Positions 9,988-19,680 are shown, counted from the first letter of the stretch. The stretch: 64,000 nt of DNA from Prochlorococcus sp. AG-363-N16 (GCA_003280135.1 QCFW01000003.1:79499-143498); one strand, 5' to 3'. Notes: generated by a model not told the origin, from the sequence alone. Numbers and translations are program-made.

Positions 9988-10041
9988 GATTGACTTGTGG
10001 AAAAATAAAATTGAGTATTTCGTGGAAAAGAGTGTAAAAAG

Positions 10042-10056
10042 TTGTAATTGCTACAA
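10042..10056 (+). promoter_or_regulatory. TTGTA-N5-TACAA palindrome upstream of ntcA, NtcA-box-like but short-spaced
   Basis: TTGTA-ATTGC-TACAA is a perfect 5+5 dyad ending 47 bases before the ntcA start. The established NtcA consensus is GTA-N8-TAC; here the half-sites match but the spacer is 5, so binding by NtcA itself would be off-register. ntcA is autoregulated in several cyanobacteria, which makes the position suggestive. Confidence 0.35.
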
Positions 10057-10103
10057 GTGTTTTTGTGATCTCTACCTAACTTCTCTTAAATTCTTTTGCC
10101 GAT

Positions 10104-10850
10104 ATGGCAACTGCTACTAGTAACTATAGAGGTCCCAATTACTATTCTATTGGGTCTCATATTCCGTCTCACAGCATTTCTTCTATTAAGGTGCAACAAC
10201 CTACAAAGACAACTCTTAAAGATGTTTTGCAATCTCTAGAGGGTTCCTCTAATGAGTTTGTAGAGCGTTCTAAGACAATCTTTTTCCCAGGAGATCCAGC
10301 TGAAAGGGTTTACTTGATAAGGAGAGGAGCTGTTCGCTTGTCTAGGGTGTACGAATCTGGGGAAGAAATAACAGTTGCTTTATTAAGAGAGAATAGTTTA
10401 TTTGGGGTGCTCTCTCTCTTAACAGGAGATCGTTCTGACCGTTTTTATCATGCGGTTGCATTTACAAGAGTGGAAATGATTTCTGCACCTGCATTATCTG
10501 TTAGAAATGCAATTGAAGCTGACACAGGAGTTGGATTACTTTTGCTTCAAGGGCTTTCTAGTAGGGTTCTGCAAACTGAAACCATGATTGAGACTTTGAC
10601 TCATAGAGATATGTCATCTCGCTTGGTAAGTTTTTTATTGGTTCTATGTAGAGACTTTGGTGTCCCTAGTGACAAAGGAATTACTATTGATTTAAGACTT
10701 TCTCATCAATCAATTGCTGAAGCTATAGGTTCGACAAGAGTTACTATCACTCGTCTTCTTGGAGACTTACGTAATCTTGGGTTGCTTCAAATTGACCGAA
10801 AAAAAATTACCGTTTTTGACCCAATTGCACTTGCCAAGAGATTTAATTAG
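10104..10850 (+). CDS. ntcA: Global nitrogen regulator NtcA (Crp/Fnr family)
   Basis: Transcription factor that activates nitrogen-assimilation genes when 2-oxoglutarate is high. 248 residues: a beta-roll effector domain at about 57-145 ([32 protein letters not shown]), a dimer helix with [14 protein letters not shown], and a C-terminal helix-turn-helix at about 199-221 ([20 protein letters not shown]), which is nearly invariant in NtcA. Freshwater NtcA is about 222 residues, so the first 25 or so residues are extra. A GTG at 10191 (V30) would give a 219-residue form, but I kept the ATG because I recall similar extensions in marine picocyanobacteria. The amt1 gene in this window carries a matching binding site. 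Confidence 0.97.
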   Translation: MATATSNYRGPNYYSIGSHIPSHSISSIKVQQPTKTTLKDVLQSLEGSSNEFVERSKTIFFPGDPAERVYLIRRGAVRLSRVYESGEEITVALLRENSLFGVLSLLTGDRSDRFYHAVAFTRVEMISAPALSVRNAIEADTGVGLLLLQGLSSRVLQTETMIETLTHRDMSSRLVSFLLVLCRDFGVPSDKGITIDLRLSHQSIAEAIGSTRVTITRLLGDLRNLGLLQIDRKKITVFDPIALAKRFN

Positions 10851-10910
10851 AAATTTGCTTACAATTTAATAAGATACTTTTAAGTAACTACAAATTAATA
10901 AGGTTTTATT

Positions 10911-11876
10911 GTGACTGGTTGGCTATTAATTATTTTTCTGCTTGTTCTGGGCGGAGTACTAGCTACTTTAGGTGATTTTATTGGCACTAAGATAGGTAAG
11001 GCAAGATTAAGCATTTTTAAATTAAGACCAAGAACAACTGCAGTTTTAATAACTATTCTTACAGGAAGTTTTATTAGTTCTCTTTCGTTAAGTTTGATGC
11101 TCTTGGTTGACAGGCAATTAAGAGTTGGATTATTTAGATTAAATGATCTTCAAACTGAATTAAATAACAGTAGATTAGCTTTAGTCCCCTTAAAAAAACA
11201 ACGACAGCTTCTTGAAGAAAAAATTAGAAAAAGAGAAAAATATCTTGCTCAATCCGAGAAAATTCGTTTTGCTCTTAGAAAAAGACCTGTTGTTATAGCT
11301 AGTGGTGAGTCGTTAGCAACTGTTACTATTCAAGTAAATGACAACTCGAAAATAATAAAAGAAATAGATAAGATTCTTAGTAGAGCTAATTATAATGCTT
11401 ATAAGAAAATCAGGCCTAACGAAAAGCCTAATAGGAAACTATTGCAAATATCTAAGGATGATTTTAATCGAATAGAAAAAACGATTTCTGATAATAGAAA
11501 ATGGGTTGTGAATATACGTTCTGGTGGGAACGTTGTTTTAGGTGAAGAAGTTATTTTTGCTTATCCTGAGATTCTGCTTGATAAAAAGATAGTGGAAAAA
11601 GGAGAGATAATAGTTCAAAGGAAGTTTCTTGAAGCCCAAAAGGATCAAAAAATTGTAGATAGAGAGATTAAATTATTATTGACTTCTACATTAGCTGAGG
11701 TTAAGAGAAGAGGTTCTTTGGCCTATAAAATAAATGTAGATACTGAATCTGTTTCTGATGCTAGAAAAAGAATGATCAACAATAAAAAGTTTCTTTTAGA
11801 GGTTGTATCACTTAAAGATAGCCAGCTAGCAGATAGAATTTCCGTTAAACTTTCATTAAAGAAAATCTATAAATGA
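10911..11876 (+). CDS. DUF3084 membrane protein with coiled coil
   Basis: 321 residues from GTG 10911. The N-terminus has a hydrophobic span at 1-24 with a GDFIGTKIGKARLSIFKLRP block (about 22-41), the hallmark of DUF3084 that I recall. A second membrane segment is at about 46-67, followed by a charged helical stretch at 75-120 likely to form a coiled coil. The rest is soluble, without a recognised catalytic motif. Function is unknown. It lies 60 bases after ntcA on the same strand and ten bases before the next gene, suggesting an ntcA-linked or separate three-gene transcript. Confidence 0.72.
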   Translation: MTGWLLIIFLLVLGGVLATLGDFIGTKIGKARLSIFKLRPRTTAVLITILTGSFISSLSLSLMLLVDRQLRVGLFRLNDLQTELNNSRLALVPLKKQRQLLEEKIRKREKYLAQSEKIRFALRKRPVVIASGESLATVTIQVNDNSKIIKEIDKILSRANYNAYKKIRPNEKPNRKLLQISKDDFNRIEKTISDNRKWVVNIRSGGNVVLGEEVIFAYPEILLDKKIVEKGEIIVQRKFLEAQKDQKIVDREIKLLLTSTLAEVKRRGSLAYKINVDTESVSDARKRMINNKKFLLEVVSLKDSQLADRISVKLSLKKIYK

Positions 11877-11886
11877 TATTTTAATT

Positions 11887-12303
11887 GTGAGCAAAGTATT
11901 ATCTATTGATCCAGGTAAAGCAAAATGTGGATTATTAGTTGCTGATATAGATAAAAAAATAGTTTTAGAGTCTATAGTTGTACAGACATCTAATGTTGTA
12001 GATATTGTTTTATCTTTGTTTAAAACATATTCATTTAATTTAATCCTTATTGGTAATGGCACTAATAGTAAATATTTATATTCAGAAATAAATTCTTTAA
12101 AGCTTTCAGCAATAAAGCTTGTAGATGAAAAAGGCTCGACTCTAAGAGCCAGAAGAAGGTATTGGGAGCTTTACCCTCCAGGATGCTTGCTTCGTTTCAT
12201 ACCTAAAGGAATGTTGTTCCCTCCAAAGCACTTAGATTCAATTGTCGCTTTAATTTTATTAGAAGATTACCTGAATAGAAAATTAGATATGCCAGGTAGA
12301 TAA
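11887..12303 (+). CDS. RNase H-fold protein, resolvase/YqgF-like, cyanobacterial
   Basis: 138 residues from GTG 11887. The N-terminal VLSIDPGKAKCGLLVAD (residues 4-20) is the first strand and acidic residue typical of YqgF/RuvC-type RNase H folds. LILIGNGT (about 53-60) fits the second strand, and VDEKGSTLRARRRYWEL (about 78-94) and HLDSIVALILLEDYL (about 118-132) carry further acidic residues in the order expected for a catalytic set. A true yqgF normally matches GIDYGxKRIG, so this is a separate branch and its substrate is unknown. It could process nucleic acid or be an inactive relative. Confidence 0.6.
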   Translation: MSKVLSIDPGKAKCGLLVADIDKKIVLESIVVQTSNVVDIVLSLFKTYSFNLILIGNGTNSKYLYSEINSLKLSAIKLVDEKGSTLRARRRYWELYPPGCLLRFIPKGMLFPPKHLDSIVALILLEDYLNRKLDMPGR

Positions 12304-12311
12304 AGATAATT

Positions 12312-12569
12312 TTAAATCTTAGCTCTAACAGTAAACATATAATCACCTCCTGGTTCTAATGTGTAGTCTGATTTTATTAAGAACCTGAGGAGTGCATCCT
12401 CTATCAGAGCCCTTCCTAAAGGCGGGCTGACTAAAAGCTCTCCTTTATTGAACTTCCATATAAAATCCCATTTGAACCCACCTGCTAAAACTTCTCCTGC
12501 GATTGATTGCTTAGGAAAGCTTTGGCTAAGAACTCTAAGATGAGCTTGAGTGGTTGGTTTTTGAATCAT
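12312..12569 (-). CDS. DUF3146-family protein
   Basis: 85 residues, compact, mixed alpha/beta by eye, with no signal peptide or membrane span. The sequence (LRVLSQSFPKQSIAGEVLAG at about 12-31, FKWDFIW, LEPGGDYMF) matches my recollection of DUF3146, a small protein restricted to cyanobacteria. The function is unknown. The start overlaps the pth stop by four bases, which indicates translational coupling with pth. The reading frame is convergent with the RNase H-fold gene. Confidence 0.65.
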   Translation of the reverse strand: MIQKPTTQAHLRVLSQSFPKQSIAGEVLAGGFKWDFIWKFNKGELLVSPPLGRALIEDALLRFLIKSDYTLEPGGDYMFTVRAKI

Positions 12570-13207
12570 TCTATTTGATTGGTTTCATTATTGTTAAAAC
12601 CATTTAAATGATTCATTCCAATTGCAAGTCCAGAATTTTGGATTAAGTCCAAACCTGTAATTACTTCTTCTAATATTTTTTCAATAGTTGCTTTTTCATT
12701 TGAATTAAACGATCCTAATACATGTGAAATAGTTTTATCTTTTCTATTTTTCGAGAAAGGTAAAGGATGGCCAATACCTATTTTTAACCTACAAAAATTT
12801 TCTGTTCCAAGAGTATTTATTATGCTTTTTAATCCATTGTGTCCTCCAGAGCTTCCTTTAGTACGAATTCTAATTTTTCCAACAGGAAGGTCAATATCGT
12901 CAACAATAATAAGAATTTGATTGCTTTTAAGATTAAACCAATTCATAGCTGCATTAAGACTGCGTCCGCTTTCGTTCATATATGTAGAGGGCATAAGAAG
13001 TCTTTTTTTTGTTTCTCCAATTCCTATTTCAGCAATATGGCCAAAAAGTTTTTTGTTAAGTTTAAAGGGTGAAGAATTCCGACTGGCTAATTTCTCAAGA
13101 GCCATGAAACCAACATTGTGTCTTGTTTTTGTATATGAGGAGCCAGGATTACCTAGACCTACTAATAGTTTGAAATCATCCTTCGTCATTAAATTTTCTA
13201 TTATCAA
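12566..13207 (-). CDS. pth: Peptidyl-tRNA hydrolase
   Basis: Recycles tRNA from peptidyl-tRNA that has dropped off ribosomes. 213 residues: LLVGLGNPG (14-22), catalytic His in KTRHNVGF (H30), STYMNESGRS (active-site Asn), VDDIDLPVGKIRI (catalytic Asp region) and GSSGGHNGLKSI. All key Pth residues are present. Residues 1-6 precede a second possible Met (M7), so the start may be 13189 instead of 13207. The coupling to DUF3146 downstream is by a four-base overlap; tatA lies upstream on the same strand. Confidence 0.96.
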   Translation of the reverse strand: MIIENLMTKDDFKLLVGLGNPGSSYTKTRHNVGFMALEKLASRNSSPFKLNKKLFGHIAEIGIGETKKRLLMPSTYMNESGRSLNAAMNWFNLKSNQILIIVDDIDLPVGKIRIRTKGSSGGHNGLKSIINTLGTENFCRLKIGIGHPLPFSKNRKDKTISHVLGSFNSNEKATIEKILEEVITGLDLIQNSGLAIGMNHLNGFNNNETNQIE

Positions 13208-13270
13208 CTGTCTTAATTAGTCGTATTTTATTTCTAGGTAATCAAATGCAGGGATTTTTTTCATTACAAA

Positions 13271-13474
13271 TTATTTCTTTTCGCTTTCCTGAAAATCTTC
13301 TTCGGAAATGGCTTTTTGTATTTCACTTTCGAACTCTGAAGAAGCTTTTTGAAGGCTTTTCAGAGTTTTTCCAAGTTTTCTACCAAGATCAGGAAGACGT
13401 TTCGGTCCAAAAACTACCAGTGCAATAGCCGCTATGACAGCTATTTCAGGCAAGCCCACACCGAAAATATTCAT
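13271..13474 (-). CDS. tatA: Twin-arginine translocase subunit TatA/E
   Basis: 67 residues with the standard TatA plan. A short N-terminal membrane helix (about 6-22) follows an LPEIAV start, then the FGPKRLPDLGRKLGK hinge and amphipathic helix (about 22-36) and an acidic C-terminal tail. Exports folded proteins, in cyanobacteria across both plasma and thylakoid membranes. TatA and TatB are hard to separate on sequence; the short tail fits TatA/E. It lies between psbH and pth on the same strand. Confidence 0.92.
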   Translation of the reverse strand: MNIFGVGLPEIAVIAAIALVVFGPKRLPDLGRKLGKTLKSLQKASSEFESEIQKAISEEDFQESEKK

Positions 13475-13506
13475 GTACGCCCTCCTTGGTTGATCTTTGG
13501 TTTAGT

Positions 13507-13710
13507 TTAGTTAATTCCGTTCCAATCTACTGAGAAGCCTTGAAGTAAAAGGGATTGGTTATAGATCTGTAGGAGTATTACTAGAAATACCAGGAGTAGA
13601 CATCCTACAAAAGCCATAACTGGTACTGCTCCCCATCCAGCTACAACCTTACCTTGGCCTGAATTGCCAATTGATTTTAGAAGAGAGCCAAGAGCTGTTT
13701 TTTGTCCCAT
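13507..13710 (-). CDS. psbH: Photosystem II reaction centre protein PsbH
   Basis: 67-residue single-span protein next to CP47 in photosystem II. The N-terminus [22 protein letters not shown] (residues 4-25) leads into a membrane helix (about 28-48) with [21 protein letters not shown]. The tail [15 protein letters not shown] is the usual luminal end. The start is divergent from psbN with 86 bases between them, the ordinary psbH/psbN arrangement of cyanobacteria and plastids. Confidence 0.96.
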   Translation of the reverse strand: MGQKTALGSLLKSIGNSGQGKVVAGWGAVPVMAFVGCLLLVFLVILLQIYNQSLLLQGFSVDWNGIN

Positions 13711-13796
13711 TTTGAATGTTGTTCCTCAGTAAATGAACAATTTTGGATATTGTATTGGAAAGTCTCCCTAAGATTGACAACCTTTAGAAAGTTTTG

Positions 13797-13937
13797 ATGG
13801 AAACTTCATCTCCAGCAATGTTAATTGCCATAACTTTGCTTGTAATTTTGTTTAGCCTGACTGGCTTCGGTGTATACACAGCCTTTGGCCCACCTGCAAA
13901 GAAGCTTGATGACCCTTGGGATGATCATGATGATTAA
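13797..13937 (+). CDS. psbN: PsbN, photosystem II assembly factor
   Basis: A 46-residue protein, too short to stand out as an ORF. It reads METSSPAMLIAITLL and ends in DDPWDDHDD. It has a single N-terminal membrane helix (about 7-24) and the family motif FGPPAKKLDDPWDDH at about 30-44. PsbN is a stromal-side factor needed for early photosystem II assembly rather than a core subunit. Opposite strand to psbH, 86 bases apart. Confidence 0.95.
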   Translation: METSSPAMLIAITLLVILFSLTGFGVYTAFGPPAKKLDDPWDDHDD

Positions 13938-14067
13938 GAAAGCTGGAAATTATGGAAATATTTCTTCATTCAGCATCGAATCATTTCAATCCTGTTAATT
14001 AATATGGGCAAATTGCACTCACATCCCCATAAGATATCTTTGTTTCTATAGAAGTGGTTCCTGATTC

Positions 14068-14196
14068 ATGCTTGCGCTAAAGATTTCCGTATACACGGTC
14101 GTCTTCTTTTTTGTTGGAGTATTTCTTTTTGGTTTCTTAGCTAGTGATCCATCCAGAACTCCTGCAAGGAAGGATTTAGAAGGTCCTCAGGACTAA
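14068..14196 (+). CDS. psbI: Photosystem II reaction centre protein PsbI
   Basis: A 42-residue protein, too short to stand out as an ORF. It opens [20 protein letters not shown] and has one membrane helix (about 6-25). The tail [19 protein letters not shown] (about 21-39) is diagnostic for PsbI, which binds D1 and CP43. It follows psbN by 130 bases on the same strand. Just downstream begins the decayed region described next. Confidence 0.96.
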   Translation: MLALKISVYTVVFFFVGVFLFGFLASDPSRTPARKDLEGPQD

Positions 14197-14260
14197 TTGA
14201 TTGCAAACCATTAATCAAATCCAATACTGGCCCTGAGAGGCCTGGCATTAGGTTTTATAT

Positions 14261-15038
14261 GTGGAAAAATACAGCGTCGACAAGATTTTGACGACGACAG
14301 GTTCTCATGCTTTGATTTTGAGCTAAAGAATTAACAGCTGCTGTATTTTCTTTGTTGACTTTGGTGACTCTATTTAGGGTTGCTACGAGCAGCAAATATT
14401 TCCCGTTTGAGTTTGAAAGGAATAAGGCACATAAATGTGACTTATATATAAGCTGTGATTATTATTTATTATCTAAAAGTATAAAAATACCCTCACCAGA
14501 TAAAGATATAAATTAATGTACTTATTCAAATAATTTTAATGATTCATTGGAAGGCGTCAATAAGAAAAAGTCTCTAATGATAAAGCTCTTGACGAAATTG
14601 AATTGGTTTAAGGTGAAAATTAAAGCGGAAATGGCAAAACATTACTATTAGATATTAGTGCTAGTCCTCGGCTCATATTTGGAAATTTTTTATCTCCAAT
14701 TTTAGATTTTATAAGTATTTCGATAATGCCAGGATTAATAGTAAAATAAGGAAATAGCCCGTTTAGACTTGATAATGCTAATGATCTTAAGAAGTTATAC
14801 TTTGATGCTAATCAAAGATTATTTTTTCCATTAATTTTAAATGCTAATTATGTTATTAATGTTGGCCTAAATCAGACTATTAAATTTATTCTATAAACTC
14901 TAAATTATCGATTTATTAGAAAGAAGATCCTATGGTTTTGGTATATTTTATGTCATGAAGAATCATGGTGGAGGAGTATTTTTAATATTAATAGGATTTA
15001 ATTTTTCCGCTCCTTCTAAAGATTTTTTATTTGATTAA
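14261..15038 (+). pseudogene. Decayed coding sequence between psbI and leuD, probably a DUF3769/LptD-like outer-membrane protein
   Basis: No intact gene occupies 14197-15083, but coding traces line up on the plus strand. A GTG at 14261 opens 21 codons; a shifted frame is open from 14322 to 14516. The frame 14582-14896 reads protein-like text (SASPRLIFGNFLSPILDFI, then NSPFRLDNANDLKKLYFD) with in-frame stops at 14609, 14621 and 14747. A +1 shift continues at about 14904 with LLERRSYGFGIFY and GGGVFLILIGFNFSA to a stop at 15036. The barrel-like phrases recall the C-terminus of the cyanobacterial DUF3769 family, but this is from memory. A full-length member would be several times longer, so much has been deleted. 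The edges are approximate. Confidence 0.6.
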
Positions 15039-15083
15039 GATTCTGATTTACTAATTGAACAACCTTCATACATTATTATTTAT

Positions 15084-15710
15084 TTATTTCTTTATTTTAA
15101 ATTGATTTAAATAAGGCAAATTACTTTTAACTATATTAATTTCTTGATTTGCTTTAGTAAGAGTTGAGGTAGCATCCCAGTGACCAGATAAAAGCATTTG
15201 AGAAGCACCCTGATTAATTATTATTGGCCATGAATTTTGATGAGAAATAAGTATCTCTTTATTTAGATCAAGTTCACATCTGAATTGGTGAGAACTATTA
15301 ATTAGTTGTTCTAACTCAATTAAATTTTTTTCAATCATCTTTACACATGGAATTCCTAGACTTAAGCAGTTGCCATAAAAAATCTCTGCAAAGCTGAGGC
15401 CAACTATTGCTCTAATGCCCCATCTCATAAGTGCTTGAGGGGCATGTTCTCGACTTGATCCACAACCAAAGTTTCTGTTAACCACAAGGATAGAAGCTTC
15501 TGAATTCTTTTTGATATCAAAAGGATGTAAGCCATTTTTTTCCTCTCTGTCATCAGCAAAAACTTGATTACCTAAACTTTCAAAATTGACACATTTTAGG
15601 TATCTTGCTGGGATAATTCTGTCTGTATCTATATCGTCTCCTTTTAGCAAGATACAATTTCCTTCAACATTGTTTATCTTTCCTTTTGGGAACTCTTTGA
15701 ATTTCTGCAT
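15084..15710 (-). CDS. leuD: 3-isopropylmalate dehydratase small subunit
   Basis: Small subunit of the leucine-pathway isomerase that converts 2- to 3-isopropylmalate. 208 residues: GDDIDTDRIIPARYLK (about 24-39) is the swivelling-domain signature, and NRNFGCGSSREHAPQALMRWG (about 78-98) the substrate-binding loop. The length and order match LeuD2-type small subunits. It starts eight bases after leuC ends, in one leftward transcript. Downstream of its stop begins the decayed psbI-side region. Confidence 0.96.
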   Translation of the reverse strand: MQKFKEFPKGKINNVEGNCILLKGDDIDTDRIIPARYLKCVNFESLGNQVFADDREEKNGLHPFDIKKNSEASILVVNRNFGCGSSREHAPQALMRWGIRAIVGLSFAEIFYGNCLSLGIPCVKMIEKNLIELEQLINSSHQFRCELDLNKEILISHQNSWPIIINQGASQMLLSGHWDATSTLTKANQEINIVKSNLPYLNQFKIKK

Positions 15711-15717
15711 GATTAAA

Positions 15718-17130
15718 TTATTGAATTGCTTTTAACTTTCTTACATCTGTAACATGTCCAGTTACAGCTGCGGCAGCAACCATTGCAGGGCTCATCAATA
15801 ATGTTCTTCCTTTAGCGGAACCTTGCCTTCCTTTAAAATTTCTATTGCTTGAACTTGCACTAATTTGTGTTCCTTCCAGTCTGTCAGGATTCATTGCAAG
15901 ACACATTGAACATCCAGGCTCTCTCCATTCAAAGCCAGCATTAATAAAAATATTATCTAACCCTTCTCTTTTCGCTTCTTTTGAAACTTTTTCAGAGCCT
16001 GGAACTACAAAGGCTTTTATTCCTTTACAAACTTTTCTATCTTTTGCAATTTCCGCAGCTGCTTTGAGATCACTAAGTCGACCATTTGTGCAACTACCTA
16101 TAAAGCAAACATCTACTGGTACTCCTTCAATAGATTGTCCAGGCTGGAGATTCATATATGCATAAGCTTCATCATAAATTTGATGGTCATTTATTTCTAA
16201 GGGGTTTTTTTCTGGGATACATTCATCAATTCCAACACTCTGGCCAGGTGTAATGCCCCAAGTAACGGTTGGAGAAATTGCGGAAGCTTCTAATTCAACT
16301 TCATCGTCATATGTTGCATCTCTATTACTAGCCAATGATTCCCACCACTTTACGGCACGCTCCCAGGTCTCTCCTTTGGGTGAATATGTCTTGCCTTTTA
16401 AATAATTAAAGGTTTTTGAGTCTGGATTAACATAGCCACACCTTGCGCCACCTTCTATAGCCATATTGCATATCGTCATTCTTTCTTCCATGGATAATTT
16501 GGAAATAGCAGGTCCTGCGAATTCATATGCATAGCCAACTCCGCCTTTTACCCCAAGCTTTTGGATTACATGCAGAATCAGGTCTTTTGCAAATACTCCA
16601 TTGCTTAGCTCGCCATTTAGCCAGATGCGGCGAACTTTAAGTTTGTCAAGAGATAAAGTTTGACTAGCAAGTACATCTCTCACTTGGCTGGTTCCAATGC
16701 CAAAGGCAATTGCCCCGAAAGCACCATGAGTAGAGGTATGAGAGTCCCCACAGACGACTGTCATGCCAGGTTGGCTCAATCCTATTTCAGGAGCTATTAC
16801 GTGAACGATTCCTTGATTACCAGAACCTATGTTAAAAAGTTTTATTTGATGTTGCTTACAATTTTTTTCTAATGTGTAAAGCATTTCTTCAGCTAATGGA
16901 TCTGAGAAAGGCCTGTTTTGATTATGGGTTGGGACAATGTGGTCTACTGTGGCAAAAGTCCTTTCAGGGCATAGGACTGAAAGGTTTTTTTCTTGAAGTG
17001 CTGAAAAAGCTTGAGGACTAGTAACTTCATGAACTAAATGCAAACCTATAAAAAGTTGAGTTGAACCACCTTTAAGATCTTTGACCTTATGAAGGTCCCA
17101 AACTTTGTCGAAGAGAGTACCAGAGCTCAC
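15718..17130 (-). CDS. leuC: 3-isopropylmalate dehydratase large subunit
   Basis: Aconitase-family large subunit, 470 residues, carrying the [4Fe-4S] cluster. The ligands are C347 ([10 protein letters not shown]), C407 and C410 ([11 protein letters not shown]). [15 protein letters not shown] at about 127-141 is the characteristic substrate and cofactor loop. Works with LeuD immediately downstream. The start at 17130 gives [11 protein letters not shown] at residues 6-16, the normal beginning. The gap to cinA upstream is 26 bases on the same strand, so glyA-cinA-leuC-leuD may share some readthrough. Confidence 0.97.
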   Translation of the reverse strand: MSSGTLFDKVWDLHKVKDLKGGSTQLFIGLHLVHEVTSPQAFSALQEKNLSVLCPERTFATVDHIVPTHNQNRPFSDPLAEEMLYTLEKNCKQHQIKLFNIGSGNQGIVHVIAPEIGLSQPGMTVVCGDSHTSTHGAFGAIAFGIGTSQVRDVLASQTLSLDKLKVRRIWLNGELSNGVFAKDLILHVIQKLGVKGGVGYAYEFAGPAISKLSMEERMTICNMAIEGGARCGYVNPDSKTFNYLKGKTYSPKGETWERAVKWWESLASNRDATYDDEVELEASAISPTVTWGITPGQSVGIDECIPEKNPLEINDHQIYDEAYAYMNLQPGQSIEGVPVDVCFIGSCTNGRLSDLKAAAEIAKDRKVCKGIKAFVVPGSEKVSKEAKREGLDNIFINAGFEWREPGCSMCLAMNPDRLEGTQISASSSNRNFKGRQGSAKGRTLLMSPAMVAAAAVTGHVTDVRKLKAIQ

Positions 17131-17156
17131 TTTTAATTTCCTTAAATAGCTAGGCC

Positions 17157-18425
17157 TTAAGTTTGATTAATAAGAATTATACGCAGCTCGTTGAGAGCTC
17201 TCGCAACACTTAATTCTTGTATTTCAATTCTTTTCCTGTGAGAACCAAAGTTGATTGGGATTGTTTTGATAAAATTTGGCCCCGAAATTCCAATTTGTAC
17301 AAAGCCAACAGGCTTGTCTTTTGTACCTCCTAAAGGCCCTGCTATTCCACTTATAGCAATGCTCCAGTCAGATGATAATTGTTTTTTTACTCCTTCTGCC
17401 ATTGCTTTTACTACTTCACTAGAAACAGCACCATGCTTTTCAATTAAATTCTTTTGGACATTGAGAACGTTTTCTTTTGTCAAGTTACTATATGCAATTA
17501 TTCCACCTAAGAAGATTGAAGAAACTCCTGGAATTGAAGTTAAAGTAGCTCCGAGGCTTCCACCTGTACAAGACTCAGCTGTTGACAGAGTCTCTTTCCT
17601 GTCAACCAAAAGACTGACTATTTTTTTGGCCAAGCTTTCCTCGTTATATCCAAAAAAATAATTTCCTACTCTTTTCATTATTTCTTTTTCTATTGGATCA
17701 AGAAGGTCTTGTGCTGATGAGTTATCTTTGGCTTTAGCAGTTATACGTAATTTCACCAGACTTGATGAGGCATAAGGTGCAACTGTTGGATTTTTATTGG
17801 TTAATAAATCTTTTACTTTCTCAGATAAAAGTGATTCACTAACTCCACTGAAATTAAGTGTTCTACTCTTGAAAATTCCTTCATTATAAACATTTTCTTT
17901 AAGCCAATTTTTTACAGATTCTTTCCACATTTGCTTCATTTCCATAGGAACTCCTGGTAATGTGATTATCTTGAAATTTGGAATAGGCTCCCATATCATT
18001 CCTGGAGCAGTGCCACAAGGATTGCTAATTATTTTTGCTGAATATGGGAACAAAGCTTGTTTATAATTACATTCAGGAATAGGGTTTGAAGAGTATTTAA
18101 ACTTACTTTTAATTTCGATTAATGCTTCTTTAGATTGTAGAAGTGGTTCTTGAAATGTAAGTGCAATAGCCTCCTTAGTTAAATCATCAGAAGTTGGACC
18201 TAATCCACCAGTTATTATTAGAATATTGCACCTTTTCGAAGATTCTTTAACAATTAATTGAATTTTTTCTAAATTATCACCAACAACAGATTGGCGAAAA
18301 TGCGGTAATCCAATAGAAGCTAATTCCTTCGATATCCATTGAGCATTTCCATTTTTAATATTCCCCAATAATAACTCTGTACCTATGCAGAGAATTTCTA
18401 CTAAATTATGATTTTGTCTTGACAA
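17157..18425 (-). CDS. cinA: CinA-family protein (ADP-ribose pyrophosphatase / nicotinamide-nucleotide amidase type)
   Basis: 422 residues in two parts. The N-terminal molybdopterin-binding-like domain has [25 protein letters not shown] sequence near 16-36 and [12 protein letters not shown] near 71-82. The C-terminal PncC-like deamidase has STAESCTGG near 279-287 and later GIAGPLGGT. The two-domain form is involved in NMN recycling in other bacteria and was named for competence induction, a link not supported here. It lies one base after glyA ends. Confidence 0.9.
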   Translation of the reverse strand: MSRQNHNLVEILCIGTELLLGNIKNGNAQWISKELASIGLPHFRQSVVGDNLEKIQLIVKESSKRCNILIITGGLGPTSDDLTKEAIALTFQEPLLQSKEALIEIKSKFKYSSNPIPECNYKQALFPYSAKIISNPCGTAPGMIWEPIPNFKIITLPGVPMEMKQMWKESVKNWLKENVYNEGIFKSRTLNFSGVSESLLSEKVKDLLTNKNPTVAPYASSSLVKLRITAKAKDNSSAQDLLDPIEKEIMKRVGNYFFGYNEESLAKKIVSLLVDRKETLSTAESCTGGSLGATLTSIPGVSSIFLGGIIAYSNLTKENVLNVQKNLIEKHGAVSSEVVKAMAEGVKKQLSSDWSIAISGIAGPLGGTKDKPVGFVQIGISGPNFIKTIPINFGSHRKRIEIQELSVARALNELRIILINQT

Positions 18426-18426
18426 T

Positions 18427-19680
18427 TTAATTCAATTTATAGAGTGGAAAAGATTTGCATAAGTTTAGAACTTTTTCTTTGCATTTTTTCTTTTTAGAGT
18501 CATCTTTTGGGTTTAGTAATCTATCAGCAATTATTTCTGCTACTTGATGAAAAGCTGCTGTATCAAATCCTCGAGTTGTCAATGCAGCTGTTCCTAGTCT
18601 TATTCCACTGGTTACAAAAGGGGATTCTGGATCGAATGGGACAGTGTTTTTGTTTGCAGTAATATTTACCTCACTAAGAAGTGAATCTGCTTCTTTGCCT
18701 GTCATTTGAATACTTCTTAAATCAAGAAGAACAATATGATTATCGGTTCCTTTGCTGACTATTTCAATTCCTCTTTCTTGAAGTCTTTTGGATAAGGCTT
18801 TAGCGTTTTCTATTATTTTTTTGCAATAAAATGAGAATTCAGGTTGAAGTGCTTCATGAAAAGCAACAGCTTTTGCAGCAATTACATGCTCTAAAGGTCC
18901 TCCTTGAGTTCCAGGAAAGACCGATTTATCAATTTTTTTACCTAATTCTGGATTATTGGAAAGAATTAATCCGCCTCTAGGCCCGCGAAGGGTTTTATGC
19001 GTAGTTGTTGTTACTACATCACAGTGAGAGATTGGATTTGGGTGAATCTTGCTTGCAACCAGACCTGCTATATGAGCGATATCAGCCATTAAGTATGCTC
19101 CGATTTCGTCTGCTATTGAGCGAAATGCAGAAAAATCAATAATTCTTGGATAAGCCGAAAAACCGCAAATAATTAATTTTGGCTTATGTTGCAAAGCAAT
19201 TTGACGGATATTTTCCATATTTAAAACGTTGGTTTTTTCATCAACTCCGTAATGAATTGCTTTAAACCATTTGCCACTTACGTTTACAGGTGAACCATGA
19301 GTTAAATGTCCACCATGGGAAAGATCCATTCCAAGAATTGAATCACCTGGTTCAAGGAGAGCTAGAAAAACAGCAAAATTAGCTTGAGCTCCACTATGAG
19401 GTTGAACATTTGCCCATTCAGAATTAAAAAGTTTTTTTGCTCTTTCTATTGCAAGTGTTTCGATAGCATCAATATGCTCACAACCTCCGTAATATCTTTT
19501 TTTTGGAAGACCTTCTGCATATTTATTGGTTAAAACCGATCCTTGAGCTTCCATAACAGCTTGTGATGCAAAGTTTTCACTTGCTATCAGCTCTAAATGT
19601 GTTTCTTGTCTATTGAGCTCTTGATTAATTAAATGAGCAATATCTTTGTCAGTCTTTTCAATGGATGCATTAATTGACAT
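18427..19680 (-). CDS. glyA: Serine hydroxymethyltransferase
   Basis: PLP enzyme interconverting serine and glycine and charging THF with one-carbon units. 417 residues. The PLP lysine is K229 in [26 protein letters not shown] (31-42), [11 protein letters not shown] (61-71) and [10 protein letters not shown] (about 200-209) are all in place. It abuts cinA and is downstream of tRNA-Arg on the same strand. No unusual feature. Confidence 0.98.
   Translation of the reverse strand: MSINASIEKTDKDIAHLINQELNRQETHLELIASENFASQAVMEAQGSVLTNKYAEGLPKKRYYGGCEHIDAIETLAIERAKKLFNSEWANVQPHSGAQANFAVFLALLEPGDSILGMDLSHGGHLTHGSPVNVSGKWFKAIHYGVDEKTNVLNMENIRQIALQHKPKLIICGFSAYPRIIDFSAFRSIADEIGAYLMADIAHIAGLVASKIHPNPISHCDVVTTTTHKTLRGPRGGLILSNNPELGKKIDKSVFPGTQGGPLEHVIAAKAVAFHEALQPEFSFYCKKIIENAKALSKRLQERGIEIVSKGTDNHIVLLDLRSIQMTGKEADSLLSEVNITANKNTVPFDPESPFVTSGIRLGTAALTTRGFDTAAFHQVAEIIADRLLNPKDDSKKKKCKEKVLNLCKSFPLYKLN

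Noticed and set aside
15845..16165. 106-codon plus-strand frame antisense to leuC
   Set aside because: Covers the Fe-S cysteine region of leuC; composition fits an antisense shadow.
17251..17661. 136-codon plus-strand frame antisense to cinA
   Set aside because: It lies wholly inside the conserved C-terminal deamidase domain on the other strand, so it is a shadow frame.
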